Below the pieces are notes generated by a model that had not been told where the DNA came from, did not search any database, and worked only from the letters and a program-made list of their open reading frames with translations. Made by a program: the position numbers and the translations under genes. A DNA stretch of 64,000 nt. Origin: Hippasteria phrygiana. Taxonomy: Eukaryota > Echinodermata > Asteroidea > Valvatida > Goniasteridae. Positions 9,713 to 23,051 of the stretch are shown one piece after another. The first letter of the stretch is position 1. Each line of letters begins with the position of its first letter. The stretch covers positions 1,860,001 to 1,924,000 of the forward strand of contig JAZGUH010000261.1 in the NCBI GenBank assembly GCA_037893225.1, read 5' to 3'.

Positions 9713-12700
9713 ATAGGAAAGTTCAGAAAGTTGGCAGTGCAGGGCGGGCAAGATGAAAAATATCTGAAAGTTGGTGGTGCGGGACAGGCGAGATGGGAAA
9801 GATCGGAAGGTTGGTGGTGCGAGACAAGCGAGATGGTAAAGATCGGAGAGTGGTGGTGCCTGACTGGCGAAATGGAAAAGATGGGAAAGTTGGTGGTGCG
9901 GGATGGGCGAGATGGGAAAGATCGGAGATTGGTGTTGCGGGACCTGCGAGATGGGAAAGATCGGAAAGTTGGTGGTGCGAGACGGGCGAGATGGGAAAGA
10001 TCGAAAAGTTGGTGGTGCAGGACGGGCGAGATGGGAAAGATCGGAGAGTGGTGGTGCGGACCGGTAAGATGGTAAAGATCGTAGAGTTGGTGGTGCGGGA
10101 CAGCGAAGATAGGAAAGATCAGAAAGTTGGCAGTGCAGGGCGGGCAAGATGGAAAATATCAGAAAGTTGGTGGTGCGGGATGGGCGAGATGGGAAAGATC
10201 GGAAAGTTGGTGGTGCGAGACAAGCGAGATGGTAAAGATCGGAGACTGGTGGTGCGGGACTGGCGAAATGGGAAAGATGGAAAAGTTGGTAGTGCGGGAC
10301 GGGCGAGATGGGAAAGATTGGAAAGTTGGTGGTGCTGGACAGGTGAGAGGGAAAAGATTGGAAAGTTGGTGGTGCGGGACGGGTGAGATAGGAAAGATTG
10401 GAAAGTTGGTGGTGCAGGACAGGTTAGATGGGAAAGATCGGAAAGTTGGTGTTGGAATACGGGCGAGATGGGAAAGATCGGAGAGTGGTGGTGCGGGACG
10501 GGCGAGATGGTAAAGATCGGAGAGTTGGTGTTTCGGGATGGGTGAGATTGGAAAGATCGTACAGTTGGTGGTGCGGGATGGGCAAGAGGGGAATGATCGG
10601 AAAGATTGTTGCGCGGGATCGGCGAGATGGGAAAGATCGGAGAGTGGTGGTGCGGGACTGGCGAAATGGGAAAGATGGGAAAGTTGGTGGTGCGGGACGG
10701 GCGAGATGGGAAAGATAGGAAAGATGGTGGTGCTGGATGGGCGAGATAGGAAAGATTGGAAAGTTGGTTGTGCGGGACAGGTGAGATGGGAAAGATCAGA
10801 AAGTTGGTAGTGCGAGACGGGCGAGATCGGAAAGTTGGTGCAGGACGGGCGAGATGGAAAAGATCGGAGAGTGGTGGTGCGGGACCGGCGAGATAGGAAA
10901 GTTCAGAAAGTTGGCAGTGCAGGGCGGGCAAGATGGAAAATATTTGAAAGTTGGTGGTGCGGGACGGGCGAGATGGGAAAGATGGGAAAGTTGGTGGTGC
11001 TGGACGGGAAAGATAGGAAAGATGGTGGTGCGGGATGGGCGAGATTGGAAAGTTGGTGTTGCGGGACGGGCTAGATGCGAAAAAGATTGTAAAGTTGGTG
11101 CTGCAGGACGGGTGAGATAGGAAAGATTGGAAAGTTGGTGGTGCGGGACGGGTGAGATGGGAAAGATCGTAGAGTTGGTGGTGCGGGACAGGCAAGATAG
11201 GAAAGTTCAGAAAGTTGGCAGGGCAGGGCAGGCAAGATGGAAAATATCGGAAAGTTGGTGGTGCGGGACGGGCGAGATGGGAAAGATCGGAAGGTTGGTG
11301 GTGCGAGACAAGCGAGATGGTAAAGATCGGAGAGTGGTGGTGCGGGACTGGCGAAATGGGAAAGATGGGAAAGTTGGTGGTGCGGGACAGGCGAGATGGG
11401 AAAGATAGGAGAGATGGTAGTGCTGGATGGGCGAGATAGGAAAGATTGGAAAGTTGGTGGTGCGGGACAGGTGAGAAGGGAAAGATTGGAGATTGGTGTT
11501 GTGGGACCTGCGAGATGGGAAAGATCGGAAAGTTGGTGGTGCGACACGGGCGAGATGGGAAAGATCGGAAAGTTAGTGGTGTGGGACGGGCGAGATGGGA
11601 AAGATAGGAAAGTTGGGGGTGCGGGACGGGCGAGATGGGACAGATCGGAAAGTTGGTGCTGGACGGGCGAGATGGGAAAGATCGGAGAGTGGTGGTGCGG
11701 GACCGGTAAGATGGTAAAGATCGTAGAGTTGGTGGTGCGGGACAGCCAAGATAGGAAAGATCAGAAAGTTGGCAGTGCATGGCGGGCAAGATGGAAAATA
11801 TAGGAAAGTTGGTGGTGCGGGATGGGCGAGATGGGAAAGATCGGAAAGTTGGTGGTGCGAGACAAGCGAGATGGTAAAGATCGGAGAGTGGTGGTGCGGG
11901 AGTGGCGAAATGGGAAAGATTGGAAAGTTGGTGGTGCGTGACTAGCGAGATGCGAAAAAGATTGTAAAGTTGGTGCTGCGGGATGGGCGAGATAGGAAAG
12001 ATAGGAAAAGTTGGTTGTGCGGGACAGGTGAGATGGGAAAGATTGGAAAGTTGGTGGTGCGTGACTAGCGAGATGCGAAAAAGATTGTAAAGTTGGTGCT
12101 GCGGGATGGGCGAGATAGGAAAGATAGGAAAAGTTGGCAGTGCAGGGCGGGCAAGATGGAAAATATCAGAAAGTTGGTGGTGCGGGATGGGCGAGATGGG
12201 AAAGATCGGAAAGTTGGTGGTGCGAGACAAGCGAGATGGTAAAGATCGGAGACTGGTGGTGCGGGACTGGCGAAATGGGAAAGATGGAAAAGTTGGTAGT
12301 GCGGGACGGGCGAGATGGGAAAGATTGGAAAGTTGGTGGTGCTGGACAGGTGAAAGGGAAAAGATTGGAAAGTTGGTGGTGCGGGACGGGTGAGATAGGA
12401 AAGATTGGAAAGTTGGTGGTGCAGGACAGGTTAGATGGGAAAGATCGGAAAGTTGGTGTTTCGGGATGGGTGAGATTGGAAAGATCGTACAGTTGGTGGT
12501 GCGGGATGGGCAAGAGGGGAATGATCGGAAAGATTGTTGCGCGGGACCGGCGAGATGGGAAAGATCGGAGAGTGGTGGTGCGGGACTGGCGAAATGGGAA
12601 AGATGGGAAAGTTGGTGGTGCGGGACGGGCGAGATGGGAAAGATAGGAAAGATGGTGGTGCTGGATGGGCGAGATAGGAAAGATTGGAAAGTTGGTTGTG

Positions 12701-13663
12701 CGGGACAGGTGAGATGGGAAAGATCAGAAAGTTGGTAGTGCGAGACGGGCGAGATCGGAAAGTTGGTGCAGGACGGGCGAGATGGAAAAGATCGGAGAGT
12801 GGTGGTGCGGGACCGGCGAGATAGGAAAGTTCAGAAAGTTGGCAGTGCAGGGCGGGCAAGATGGAAAATATTTGAAAGTTGGTGGTGCGGGACGGGCGAG
12901 ATGGGAAAGATGGGAAAGTTGGTGGTGCTGGACGGGAAAGATAGGAAAGATGGTGGTGCGGGATGGGCGAGATTGGAAAGTTGGTGGTGCGGGACGGGCT
13001 AGATGCGAAAAAGATTGTAAAGTTGGTGCTGCAGGACGGGTGAGATAGGAAAGATTGGAAAGTTGGTGGTGCGGGACGGGTGAGATGGGAAAGATCGTAG
13101 AGTTGGTGGTGCGGGACAGGCAAGATAGGAAAGTTCAGAAAGTTGGCAGGGCAGGGCAGGCAAGATGGAAAATATCGGAAAGTTGGTGGTGCGGGACGGG
13201 CGAGATGGGAAAGATCGGAAGGTTGGTGGTGCGAGACAAGCGAGATGGTAAAGATCGGAGAGTGGTGGTGCGGGACTGGCGAAATGGGAAAGATGGGAAA
13301 GTTGGTGGTGCGGGACAGGCGAGATGGGAAAGATAGGAGAGATGGTAGTGCTGGATGGGCGAGATAGGAAAGATTGGAAAGTTGGTGGTTCGGGACAGGT
13401 GAGAAGGGAAAGATTGGAGATTGGTGTTGTGGGACCTGCGAGATGGGAAAGATCGGAAAGTTGGTGGTGCGACACGGGCGAGATGGGAAAGATCGGAAAG
13501 TTAGTGGTGTGGGACGGGCGAGATGGGAAAGATAGGAAAGTTGGGGGTGCGGGACGGGCGAGATGGGAAAGATCGGAAAGTTGGTGCTGGACGGGCGAGA
13601 TGGGAAAGATCGGAGAGTGGTGGTGCGGGACCGGTAAGATGGTAAAGATCGTAGAGTTGGTGC
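9713..13663 (+). repeat. Higher-order superrepeat, copy 1 (about 4.0 kb)
   Basis: Aligns to 14138-18167 at an offset of 4,425 bp, rising to 4,504 bp after about 12459 because this copy lacks a 79-bp pair of units (40 + 39) there. Inside it is a tandem repeat of about 2.0 kb: 10538 onward recurs at 12466, offset 1,928, which is 2,007 minus the same 79 bp. The whole is therefore a repeat within a repeat. The match ends near 13663, where this copy changes to GTTGGTGCTGCGGGATGGG. Confidence 0.85.
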
Positions 13664-14137
13664 TGCGGGATGGGCGAGATAGGAAAGATAGGAAAAGTTG
13701 GTTGTGCGGGACAGGTGAGATGGGAAAGATCAGAAAGTTGGTAGTGCGAGACGGGCGAGATCGGAAAGTTGGTGCAGGACGGGCGAGATGGAAAAGATCG
13801 GAGAGTGGTGGTGCGGGTGCGGCGAGATGGGAAAGTTGGTGGTGCGGGACAGGCGAGATGGGAAAGATAGGAAAGATGGTAGTGCTAGATGGGCGAGATA
13901 GGAAAGATTGGAAAGTTGGTGGTTCGGTACAGGTGAGAAGGGAAAGATTGGAAAGTTGGTGGTGCGGGACGGGCGAGATGGGAAAGATAGGAAAGATGGT
14001 GGTGCGGGACGGGCGAGATGGGAAAGATCGTAGAGTTGGTGGTGCGGGACGGGCGAGATGGGAAAGATCGAACAGTTGGTGGTGCGGGACGGGCGAGATG
14101 GGAAAGATCGCAGAGTTGGTGGTGCGGGACAGGCAAG
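13664..14137 (+). repeat. Satellite linker between the two 4-kb superrepeats
   Basis: Ordinary variant units joining the two superrepeat copies. It contains the 28-bp short unit and a truncated unit reading GTGCGGCGAGATGGGAAAG, which also occurs near 6475. Nothing else was seen. Confidence 0.7.
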
Positions 14138-17100
14138 ATAGGAAAGTTCAGAAAGTTGGCAGTGCAGGGCGGGCAAGATGAAAAATATCTGAAAGTTGGT
14201 GGTGCGGTACAGGCGAGATGGGAAAGATCGGAAGGTTGGTGGTGCGAGACAAGCGAGATGGTAAAGATCGGAGAGTGGTGGTGCCTGACTGGCGAAATGG
14301 AAAAGATGGGAAAGTTGGTGGTGCGGGATGGGCGAGATGGGAAAGATCGGAGATTGGTGTTGCGGGACCTGCGAGATGGGAAAGATCGGAAAGTTGGTGG
14401 TGCGAGACGGGCGAGATGGGAAAGATCGAAAAGTTGGTGGTGCAGGACGGGCGAGATGGGAAAGATCGGAGAGTGGTGGTGCGGACCGGTAAGATGGTAA
14501 AGATCGTAGAGTTGGTGGTGCGGGACAGCCAAGATAGGAAAGATCAGAAAGTTGGCAGTGCAGGGCGGGCAAGATGGAAAATATCAGAAAGTTGGTGGTG
14601 CGGGATGGGCGAGATGGGAAAGATCGGAAAGTTGGTGGTGCGAGACAAGCGAGATGGTAAAGATCGGAGACTGGTGGTGCGGGACTGGCGAAATGGGAAA
14701 GATGGAAAAGTTGGTAGTGCGGGACGGGCGAGATGGGAAAGATTGGAAAGTTGGTGGTGCTGGACAGGTGAGAGGGAAAAGATTGGAAAGTTGGTGGTGC
14801 GGGACGGGTGAGATAGGAAAGATTGGAAAGTTGGTGGTGCAGGACAGGTTAGATGGGAAAGATCGGAAAGTTGGTGTTGGAATACGGGCGAGATGGGAAA
14901 GATCGGAGAGTGGTGGTGCGGGACGGGCGAGATGGTAAAGATCGGAGAGTTGGTGTTTCGGGATGGGTGAGATTGGAAAGATCATACAGTTGGTGGTGCG
15001 GGATGGGCAAGAGGGGAATGATCGGAAAGATTGTTGCGCGGGACCGGCGAGATGGGAAAGATCGGAGAGTGGTGGTGCGGGACTTGCGAAATGGGAAAGA
15101 TGGGAAAGTTGGTGGTGCGGGACGGGCGAGATGGGAAAGATAGGAAAGATGGTGGTGCTGGATGGGCGAGATAGGAAAGATTGGAAAGTTGGTTGTGCGG
15201 GACAGGTGAGATGGGAAAGATCAGAAAGTTGGTAGTGCGAGACGGGCGAGATCGGAAAGTTGGTGCAGGACGGGCGAGATGGAAAAGATCGGAGAGTGGT
15301 GGTGCGGGACCGGCGAGATAGGAAAGTTCAGAAAGTTGGCAGTGCAGGGCGGGCAAGATGGAAAATATTTGAAAGTTGGTGGTGCGGGACGGGCGAGATG
15401 GGAAAGATGGGAAAGTTGGTGGTGCTGGACGGGAAAGATAGGAAAGATGGTGGTGCGGGATGGGCGAGATTGGAAAGTTGGTGGTGCGGGACGGGCTAGA
15501 TGCGAAAAAGATTGTAAAGTTGGTGCTGCAGGACAGGTGAGATAGGAAAGATTGGAAAGTTGGTGGTGCGGGACGGGTGAGATGGGAAAGATCGTAGAGT
15601 TGGTGGTGCGGGACAGGCAAGATAGGAAAGTTCAGAAAGTTGGCAGGGCAGGGCAGGCAAGATGGAAAATATCGGAAAGTTGGTGGTGCGGGACGGGCGA
15701 GATGGGAAAGATCGGAAGGTTGGTGGTGCGAGACAAGCGAGATGGTAAAGATCGGAGAGTGGTGGTGCGGGACTGGCGAAATGGGAAAGATGGGAAAGTT
15801 GGTGGTGCGGGACAGGCGAGATGGGAAAGATAGGAGAGATGGTAGTGCTGGATGGGCGAGATAGGAAAGATTGGAAAGTTGGTGGTGCGGGACAGGTGAG
15901 AAGGGAAAGATTGGAGATTGGTGTTGTGGGACCTGCGAGATGGGAAAGATCGGAAAGTTGGTGGTGCGACACGGGCGAGATGGGAAAGATCGGAAAGTTA
16001 GTGGTGTGGGACGGGCGAGATGGGAAAGATAGGAAAGTTGGGGGTGCGGGACGGGCGAGATGGGACAGATCGGAAAGTTGGTGCTGGACGGGCGAGATGG
16101 GAAAGATCGGAGAGTGGTGGTGCGGGACCGGTAAGATGGTAAAGATCGTAGAGTTGGTGGTGCGGGACAGCCAAGATAGGAAAGATCAGAAAGTTGGCAG
16201 TGCATGGCGGGCAAGATGGAAAATATAGGAAAGTTGGTGGTGCGGGATGGGCGAGATGGGAAAGATCGGAAAGTTGGTGGTGCGAGACAAGCGAGATGGT
16301 AAAGATCGGAGAGTGGTGGTGCGGGAGTGGCGAAATGGGAAAGATTGGAAAGTTGGTGGTGCGTGACTAGCGAGATGCGAAAAAGATTGTAAAGTTGGTG
16401 CTGCGGGATGGGCGACATAGGAAAGATAGGAAAAGTTGGTTGTGCGGGACAGGTGAGATGGGAAAGATTGGAAAGTTGGTGGTGCGTGACTAGCGAGATG
16501 CGAAAAAGATTGTAAAGTTGGTGCTGCGGGATGGGCGAGATAGGAAAGATAGGAAAAGTTGGCAGTGCAGGGCGGGCAAGATGGAAAATATCAGAAAGTT
16601 GGTGGTGCGGGATGGGCGAGATGGGAAAGATCGGAAAGTTGGTGGTGCGAGACAAGCGAGATGGTAAAGATCGGAGACTGGTGGTGCGGGACTGGCGAAA
16701 TGGGAAAGATGGAAAAGTTGGTAGTGCGGGACGGGCGAGATGGGAAAGATTGGAAAGTTGGTGGTGCTGGACAGGTGAAAGGGAAAAGATTGGAAAGTTG
16801 GTGGTGCGGGACGGGTGAGATAGGAAAGATTGGAAAGTTGGTGGTGCAGGACAGGTTAGATGGGAAAGATCGGAAAGTTGGTGTTGGAATACGGGCGAGA
16901 TGGGAAAGATCGGAGAGTGGTGGTGCGGGACGGGCGAGATGGTAAAGATCGGAGAGTTGGTGTTTCGGGATGGGTGAGATTGGAAAGATCGTACAGTTGG
17001 TGGTGCGGGATGGGCAAGAGGGGAATGATCGGAAAGATTGTTGCGCGGGACCGGCGAGATGGGAAAGATCGGAGAGTGGTGGTGCGGGACTGGCGAAATG

Positions 17101-18167
17101 GGAAAGATGGGAAAGTTGGTGGTGCGGGACGGGCGAGATGGGAAAGATAGGAAAGATGGTGGTGCTGGATGGGCGAGATAGGAAAGATTGGAAAGTTGGT
17201 TGTGCGGGACAGGTGAGATGGGAAAGATCAGAAAGTTGGTAGTGCGAGACGGGCGAGATCGGAAAGTTGGTGCAGGACGGGCGAGATGGAAAAGATCGGA
17301 GAGTGGTGGTGCGGGACCGGCGAGATAGGAAAGTTCAGAAAGTTGGCAGTGCAGGGCGGGCAAGATGGAAAATATTTGAAAGTTGGTGGTGCGGGACGGG
17401 CGAGATGGGAAAGATGGGAAAGTTGGTGGTGCTGGACGGGAAAGATAGGAAAGATGGTGGTGCGGGATGGGCGAGATTGGAAAGTTGGTGGTGCGGGACG
17501 GGCTAGATGCGAAAAAGATTGTAAAGTTGGTGCTGCAGGACGGGTGAGATAGGAAAGATTGGAAAGTTGGTGGTGCGGGACGGGTGAGATGGGAAAGATC
17601 GTAGAGTTGGTGGTGCGGGACAGGCAAGATAGGAAAGTTCAGAAAGTTGGCAGGGCAGGGCAGGCAAGATGGAAAATATCGGAAAGTTGGTGGTGCGGGA
17701 CGGGCGAGATGGGAAAGATCGGAAGGTTGGTGGTGCGAGACAAGCGAGATGGTAAAGATCGGAGAGTGGTGGTGCGGGACTGGCGAAATGGGAAAGATGG
17801 GAAAGTTGGTGGTGCGGGACAGGCGAGATGGGAAAGATAGGAGAGATGGTAGTGCTGGATGGGCGAGATAGGAAAGATTGGAAAGTTGGTGGTTCGGGAC
17901 AGGTGAGAAGGGAAAGATTGGAGATTGGTGTTGTGGGACCTGCGAGATGGGAAAGATCGGAAAGTTGGTGGTGCGACACGGGCGAGATGGGAAAGATCGG
18001 AAAGTTAGTGGTGTGGGACGGGCGAGATGGGAAAGATAGGAAAGTTGGGGGTGCGGGACGGGCGAGATGGGAAAGATCGGAAAGTTGGTGCTGGACGGGC
18101 GAGATGGGAAAGATCGGAGAGTGGTGGTGCGGGACCGGTAAGATGGTAAAGATCGTAGAGTTGGTGG
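14138..18167 (+). repeat. Higher-order superrepeat, copy 2 (about 4.0 kb)
   Basis: Second copy of the block at 9713-13663, differing by few substitutions and one 79-bp length difference. The internal 2,007-bp period is clear: landmarks at 14963 and 15496 recur at 16970 and 17503. On the minus strand this region has no stop from 19832 down to 14982 (1,616 codons). That frame runs through every repeat boundary with a 40-residue period, so I do not annotate it as a gene. Confidence 0.85.
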
Positions 18168-20721
18168 TGCGGGACAGCCAAGATAGGAAAGATCAGAAAG
18201 TTGGCAGTGCATGGCGGGCAAGATGGAAAATATAGGAAAGTTGGTGGTGCGGGATGGGCGAGATGGGAAAGATCGGAAAGTTGGTGGTGCGAGACAAGCG
18301 AGATGGTAAAGATCGGAGAGTGGTGGTGCGGGAGTGGCGAAATGGGAAAGATTGGAAAGTTGGTGGTGCGTGACTAGCGAGATGCGAAAAAGATTGTAAA
18401 GTTGGTGCTGCGGGATGGGCGAGATAGGAAAGATAGGAAAAGTTGGTTGTGCGGGACAGGTGAGATGGGAAAGATCAGAAAGTTGGTAGTGCGAGACGGG
18501 CGAGATCGGAAAGATGGTGCAGGACGGGCGAGATGGAAAAGATCGGAGAGTGGTGGTGCGGGACCGGCGAAATGGGAAAGATGGGAAAGTTGGTGGTGCG
18601 GGACAGGCGAGATGGGAAATATAGGAAAGATGGTAGTGCTGGATGGGCGAGATATGAAAGATTGGAAAGTTGGTGGTTCGGGACAGGTGAGAAGGGAAAG
18701 ATTGGAAAGTTGGTGGTGCGGGACGGGCGAGATGGGAAAGATAGGAAAGTTGGTTGGTGCAGGACAGGCGAGATGGGAAAGATCGTAGAGTTGGTGGTGC
18801 GGGACGGGCGAGATGGGAAAGATCGAAAAGTTGGTGGTGCGGGACGGGTGAGATCGGAAAGTTGTTGCTGGACGGGCGAGATGGGAAAGATTGCAGAGTT
18901 GGTGGTGCGTGACGGGTGAGATGCGATAAAGATTGTAAAGTTGGTGCTGTGGGATCGGCGAGATAGGAAAGATTGGAAAAGTTGGTTGTGCGGGACTTGT
19001 GAGATAGGAAAGATCGGAAAGTTGGTGGTGTGAGACAGGCTAGATGGGAGATCGAAAAGTTGGTGTTGCGGCACGGGCGAGATGGTAAAGATCGGAGATT
19101 GGTGTTGCGGGACCTGCGAGATGGGAAAGATCGGAAAGTTGGTGGTGCGAGACGGGCGAGATGGGAAAGATCGGAAAGTTGGTGGTGCGGGACAGGCGAG
19201 ATGGGAAAGATAGGAAAGTTGGGGGTGCGGGACGGGCGAGATGGGAAAGATCGGAAAGTTGGTGCAGGACGGGCGAGATGGGAAAGATCGGAGAGTGGTG
19301 GTGCGGGACCGGTAAGATGGTAAAGATCGTAGAGTTGGTGGTGCGGGACTGGCGAAATGGGAAAGTTGGGAAAGTTGGTGGTGCGGGACGGGCGAGATGG
19401 GAAAAAGATTGTAAAGTTGGTGCTGCGGGATGGGCGAGATAGGAAAGATAGGAAAAGTTGGTTGTGCGGGACAGGTGAGATGGGAAAGATCAGAAAGTTG
19501 GTAGTGCGAGACGGGCGAGATCGGAAAGTTGGTGCAGGACGGGCGAGATGGAAAAGATCGGAGAGTGGTGGTGCGGGACCGGCGAAATGGGAAAGATGGG
19601 AAAGTTGGTGGTGCGGGACAGGCGAGATGGGAAAGATAGGAAAGATGGTAGTGCTGGATGGGCGAGATAGGAAAGATTGGAAAGTTGGTGGTTCGGGACA
19701 GGTGAGAAGGGAAAGATTGGAAAGTTGGTGGTGCGGGACGGGCGAGATGGAAAAGATAGGAAAGTTGGTGGTGCGGGACGGGCGAGATGGGAAAGATAGG
19801 AAAGTTGGTTTTGCGTGACGGGCGAGATGCAAAAAAGATTGTAAAGTTGGTGCTGCGGGATCGGCGAGATAGGAAAGATTGGAAAAATTGGTTGTGCGGG
19901 ACGGGTGAGATAGGAAAGATCGGTAAGTTGGTGGTGTGAGACGGGCTAGATGGGAGATCGGGAAGTTGATGTTGCGGCACGGGCGAGATGGTAAAGATCG
20001 GAGATTGGTGTTGCGGGACCTGCGAGATAGGAAAGATCGGAAAGTTGGTGGTGCGAGACGGGCGAGATGGGAAAGATCGGAAAGTTGGTGGTGCGGGATG
20101 GGCGAGATAGAAAAGATAGGAAAAGTTGGTTGTGCGGGACAGGTGAGATGGGAAATATCAGAAAGTTGGTAGTGCGAGACGGGCGAGATCGGAAAGTTGG
20201 TGCAGGACGGGCGAGATGGAAAAGATCGGAGAGTGGTGGTGTGGGACCGGCGAGATAGGAAAGTTCAGAAAGTTGGCAGTGCAGGGCGGGCAAGTTCGAA
20301 AATATCGGAAAGTTGGTGGTGCGGGACGGGCGAGATGGGAAAGATGGGAAAGTTGGTGGTGCTGAACGGGAAAGATAGGAAAGATGGTGGTGCGGGATGG
20401 GCGAGATAGGAAAGATTGGAAAGTTGGTGGTGCGGGACAGACTAGATGCGAAAACGATTGTAAAGTTGGTGCTGCAGGATGGGCGAGACAGGTGAGATGG
20501 GAAAGATCGGAGTGTGGTGGTGTGGGATGGGCGAGATGGTAAAGATCGGAGAGTGGTGTTTCGGGATGGGTGAGATTAGAAAGATCGTACAGTTGGTGGT
20601 GCGGGATGGGCAAGAGGGGAATGATCGCAAAGATTGTGGTGCGGGACGTTTGAGATGGGAAAGATCGGAAAGTTGGTGGTGCGGGACGGGTGAGAAGGGA
20701 AAGATTGGAAAGTTGGTGGTG
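18168..20721 (+). repeat. Mixed satellite segment
   Basis: Satellite units with partial internal similarity. The run with GGCTAGATGGGAGATCG and GCGGCACGGGCGAGATGG occurs at about 19030-19100 and again at about 19940-20000, and similar runs recur near 22220, 24460, 56600, 60830 and 61970. A shared block dispersed across the array is implied. I could not fix a tandem period here. Confidence 0.8.
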
Positions 20722-22616
20722 CGGGACAGCCAAGATTGGAAAGATCAGAAAGTTGGCAGTGCAGGGCGGGCAAGATGGAAAATATCGGAAAGTTGGTGGT
20801 GCGGGATGGGCGAGATGGGAAAGATCGGAAAGTTGGGGGTGCGAGACAAGCGAAATGGGAAAGATGGGAAAGTTGGTGGTGCGGGACGGGCGAGATGGGA
20901 AAAAGATTGTAAAGTTGGTGCTGCGTGATGGGCGCGATAAGAAAGATAGGAAAAGTTGGTTGTGCGGGACAGGTGAGATGGGAAAGATTAGATAGTTGGT
21001 AGTGCGAGACGGGCGAGATCGGAAAGTTGGTGCAGGACGGGCGAGATGGAAAATATCGGAGAGTGGTGGTGCGGGACCGGCGAAATGGGAAAGATGGGAA
21101 AGTTGGTGGTGCGGGACAGGCGAGATGGGAAAGATAGGAAAGATGGTAGTGCTGGATGGGCGAGATAGGAAAGATTGGAAAGTTGGTGGTGCGGGACAGG
21201 TGAGAAGGGAAAGATTGGGAAGTTGGTGGTGCGGGACGGGCGAGATGGGAAAGATAGGAAAGTTGGTGGTGCGTGACGGGCGAGATGGGAAAGATCGGGA
21301 AGTTGGTGGTGCGGGACGGGCGAGATGGGAAAGATAGGAAAGTTTGGGGTGCGGGACGGGCGAGATGGGAAAGATCGGAAAGTTGGTGCAGGACGGGCGA
21401 GATGGGAAAGATCGGAGAGTGGTGGTGCGGGACCGGTAAGATGGTAAAGATCGTAGAGTTGGTGGTGCGGGACAGCCAAGATAGGAAAGATCAGAAAGTT
21501 GGCAGTGCAGGGCGGGCAAGATGGAAAATATCGGAAAGTTGGTGGTGCGGGATGGGCGAGATGGGAAAGATCGGAAAGTTGGTGGTGCGAGACAAGCGAG
21601 ATGGTAAAGATCGGAGAGTGGTGGTGCGGGACTGGCGAAATGGGAAAGATGGGAAAGTTGGTGGTGCGGGACGGGCGAGATGGGAAAAAGATTGTAAAGT
21701 TGGTGCTGCGGGTTGGGCGCGATAGGAAAGATAGGAAAAGTTGGTTGTGCTGGACAGGTGAGATGGGAAAGATTAGAAAGTTGGTAGTGCGAGACGGGCG
21801 TGATCGGAAAGTTGGTGCAGGACGGGCGAGATGGAAAAGATCGGAGAGTGGTGGTGCAGGACCGGCGAAATTGGAAAGATGGGAAAGTTGGTGGTGCGGG
21901 ACAGGCGAGATGGGAAAGATAGGAAAGATGGTAGTGCGGGATGGGCGAGATAGGAAAGATTTGAAAGTTGGTGGTGCGGGACAGGTGAGAAGGGAAAGAT
22001 TGGGAAGTTGGTGCTGCGGGACGGGCGAGATGGGAAAGATAGGAAAGTTGGTGGTGCGGGACGGGCGAGATGGGAAAGACAGGAAAGTTGGCGGTGCGTG
22101 ACGGGCGAGATGCGAAAAAGATTGTAAAGTTGGTGCTGCGGGATCGGCAAGATAGGAAAGATTGGAAAAGTTGGTTGTGCGGGACGGGTGAGATAGGAAA
22201 GATCGGAAAGTTGGTGGTGTGAGACGGGCTAGATGGGAGATCGCAAAGTTGGTGTTGCGGCACGGGCCAGATGGTAAAGATCGGAGATTGGTGTTGCTGG
22301 ACCTGCGAGATGGGAAAGATCGTAAAGTTGGTGGTGCGAGACGGGCGAGATGGGAAAGATCGGAAAGTTGGTGGTGCGGGACGGGCGAGATGGGAAAGAT
22401 AGGAAAGTTGGGGGTGCGGGACGTGCGAGATGGGAAAGATCGGAAAGTTGGTGCAGGACGGGCGAGATGGGAAAGATCGGAGAGTAGTGGTGCGGGACCG
22501 GTAAGATGGTAAAGATCGTAGAGTTGGTGGTGCGGGACAGCCAAGATAGGAAAGATCAGAAAGTTGGCAGTGCATGGTGGGCAAGATGGAAAATATCGGA
22601 AAGTTGGTGGTGCGGG
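20722..22616 (+). repeat. Higher-order repeat 3, copy 1 (1,895 bp)
   Basis: Matches 23052-24798. The offset steps down through 2,330, 2,302, 2,262, 2,222 and 2,182 bp. Each step is a whole short or canonical unit (28, 40, 40 and 40 bp) present here and missing from copy 2. The total of 148 bp equals the length difference between the copies. Landmarks are GAGTTTGGGGTGCGGG-type units near 21340 and GGTTGGGCGCGATAGG near 21712. Confidence 0.87.
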
Positions 22617-23051
22617 ACGGGCGAGATGGGAAAGATAGGAAAGATGGTGGTGCTGGATGGGCGAGATAGGAAAGATTGGAAAGTTGGTGGTGCGTGACTA
22701 GCGAGATGCGAAAAAGATTGTAAAGTTGGTGCTGCGGGATGGGCGAGATAGGAAAGATAGGAAAAGTTGGTTGTGCGGGACAGGTGAGATGGGAAAGATC
22801 AGAAAGTTGGTAGTGCTGGATGGGCAAGATAGGAAAGATTGGAAAGTTGGTGGTGCGGGACGGGCGAGATAGGAAAGATCGGAAAGTTGGTGGTGCGGGA
22901 CGGGCGAGATGGGAAAGATAGGAAAGTTGGGGGTGCGGGACGGGCGAGATGGGAAAGATCGGAAAGTTGGTGCAGGACGGGCGAGATGGGAAAGATCGGA
23001 GAGTGGTGGTGCGGGACCGGTAAGATGGTAAAGATCGTAGAGTTGGTGGTG
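22617..23051 (+). repeat. Satellite linker within higher-order repeat 3
   Basis: About 435 bp of variant units between the two copies. Units include GTGACTAGCGAGATGCG and GTGCTGGATGGGCAAG types. No other structure was seen. Confidence 0.7.

Noticed and set aside
14982..19832. 1,616-codon open frame on the minus strand as a giant repeat protein gene
   Set aside because: It is built from the 40-bp satellite read in three successive frames, crosses higher-order repeat boundaries, tolerates frame-shifting length variants and has no non-repetitive domain. The same applies to 20158-24372, 4958-7174, 10119-12230, 39555-41381 and 48916-51087.
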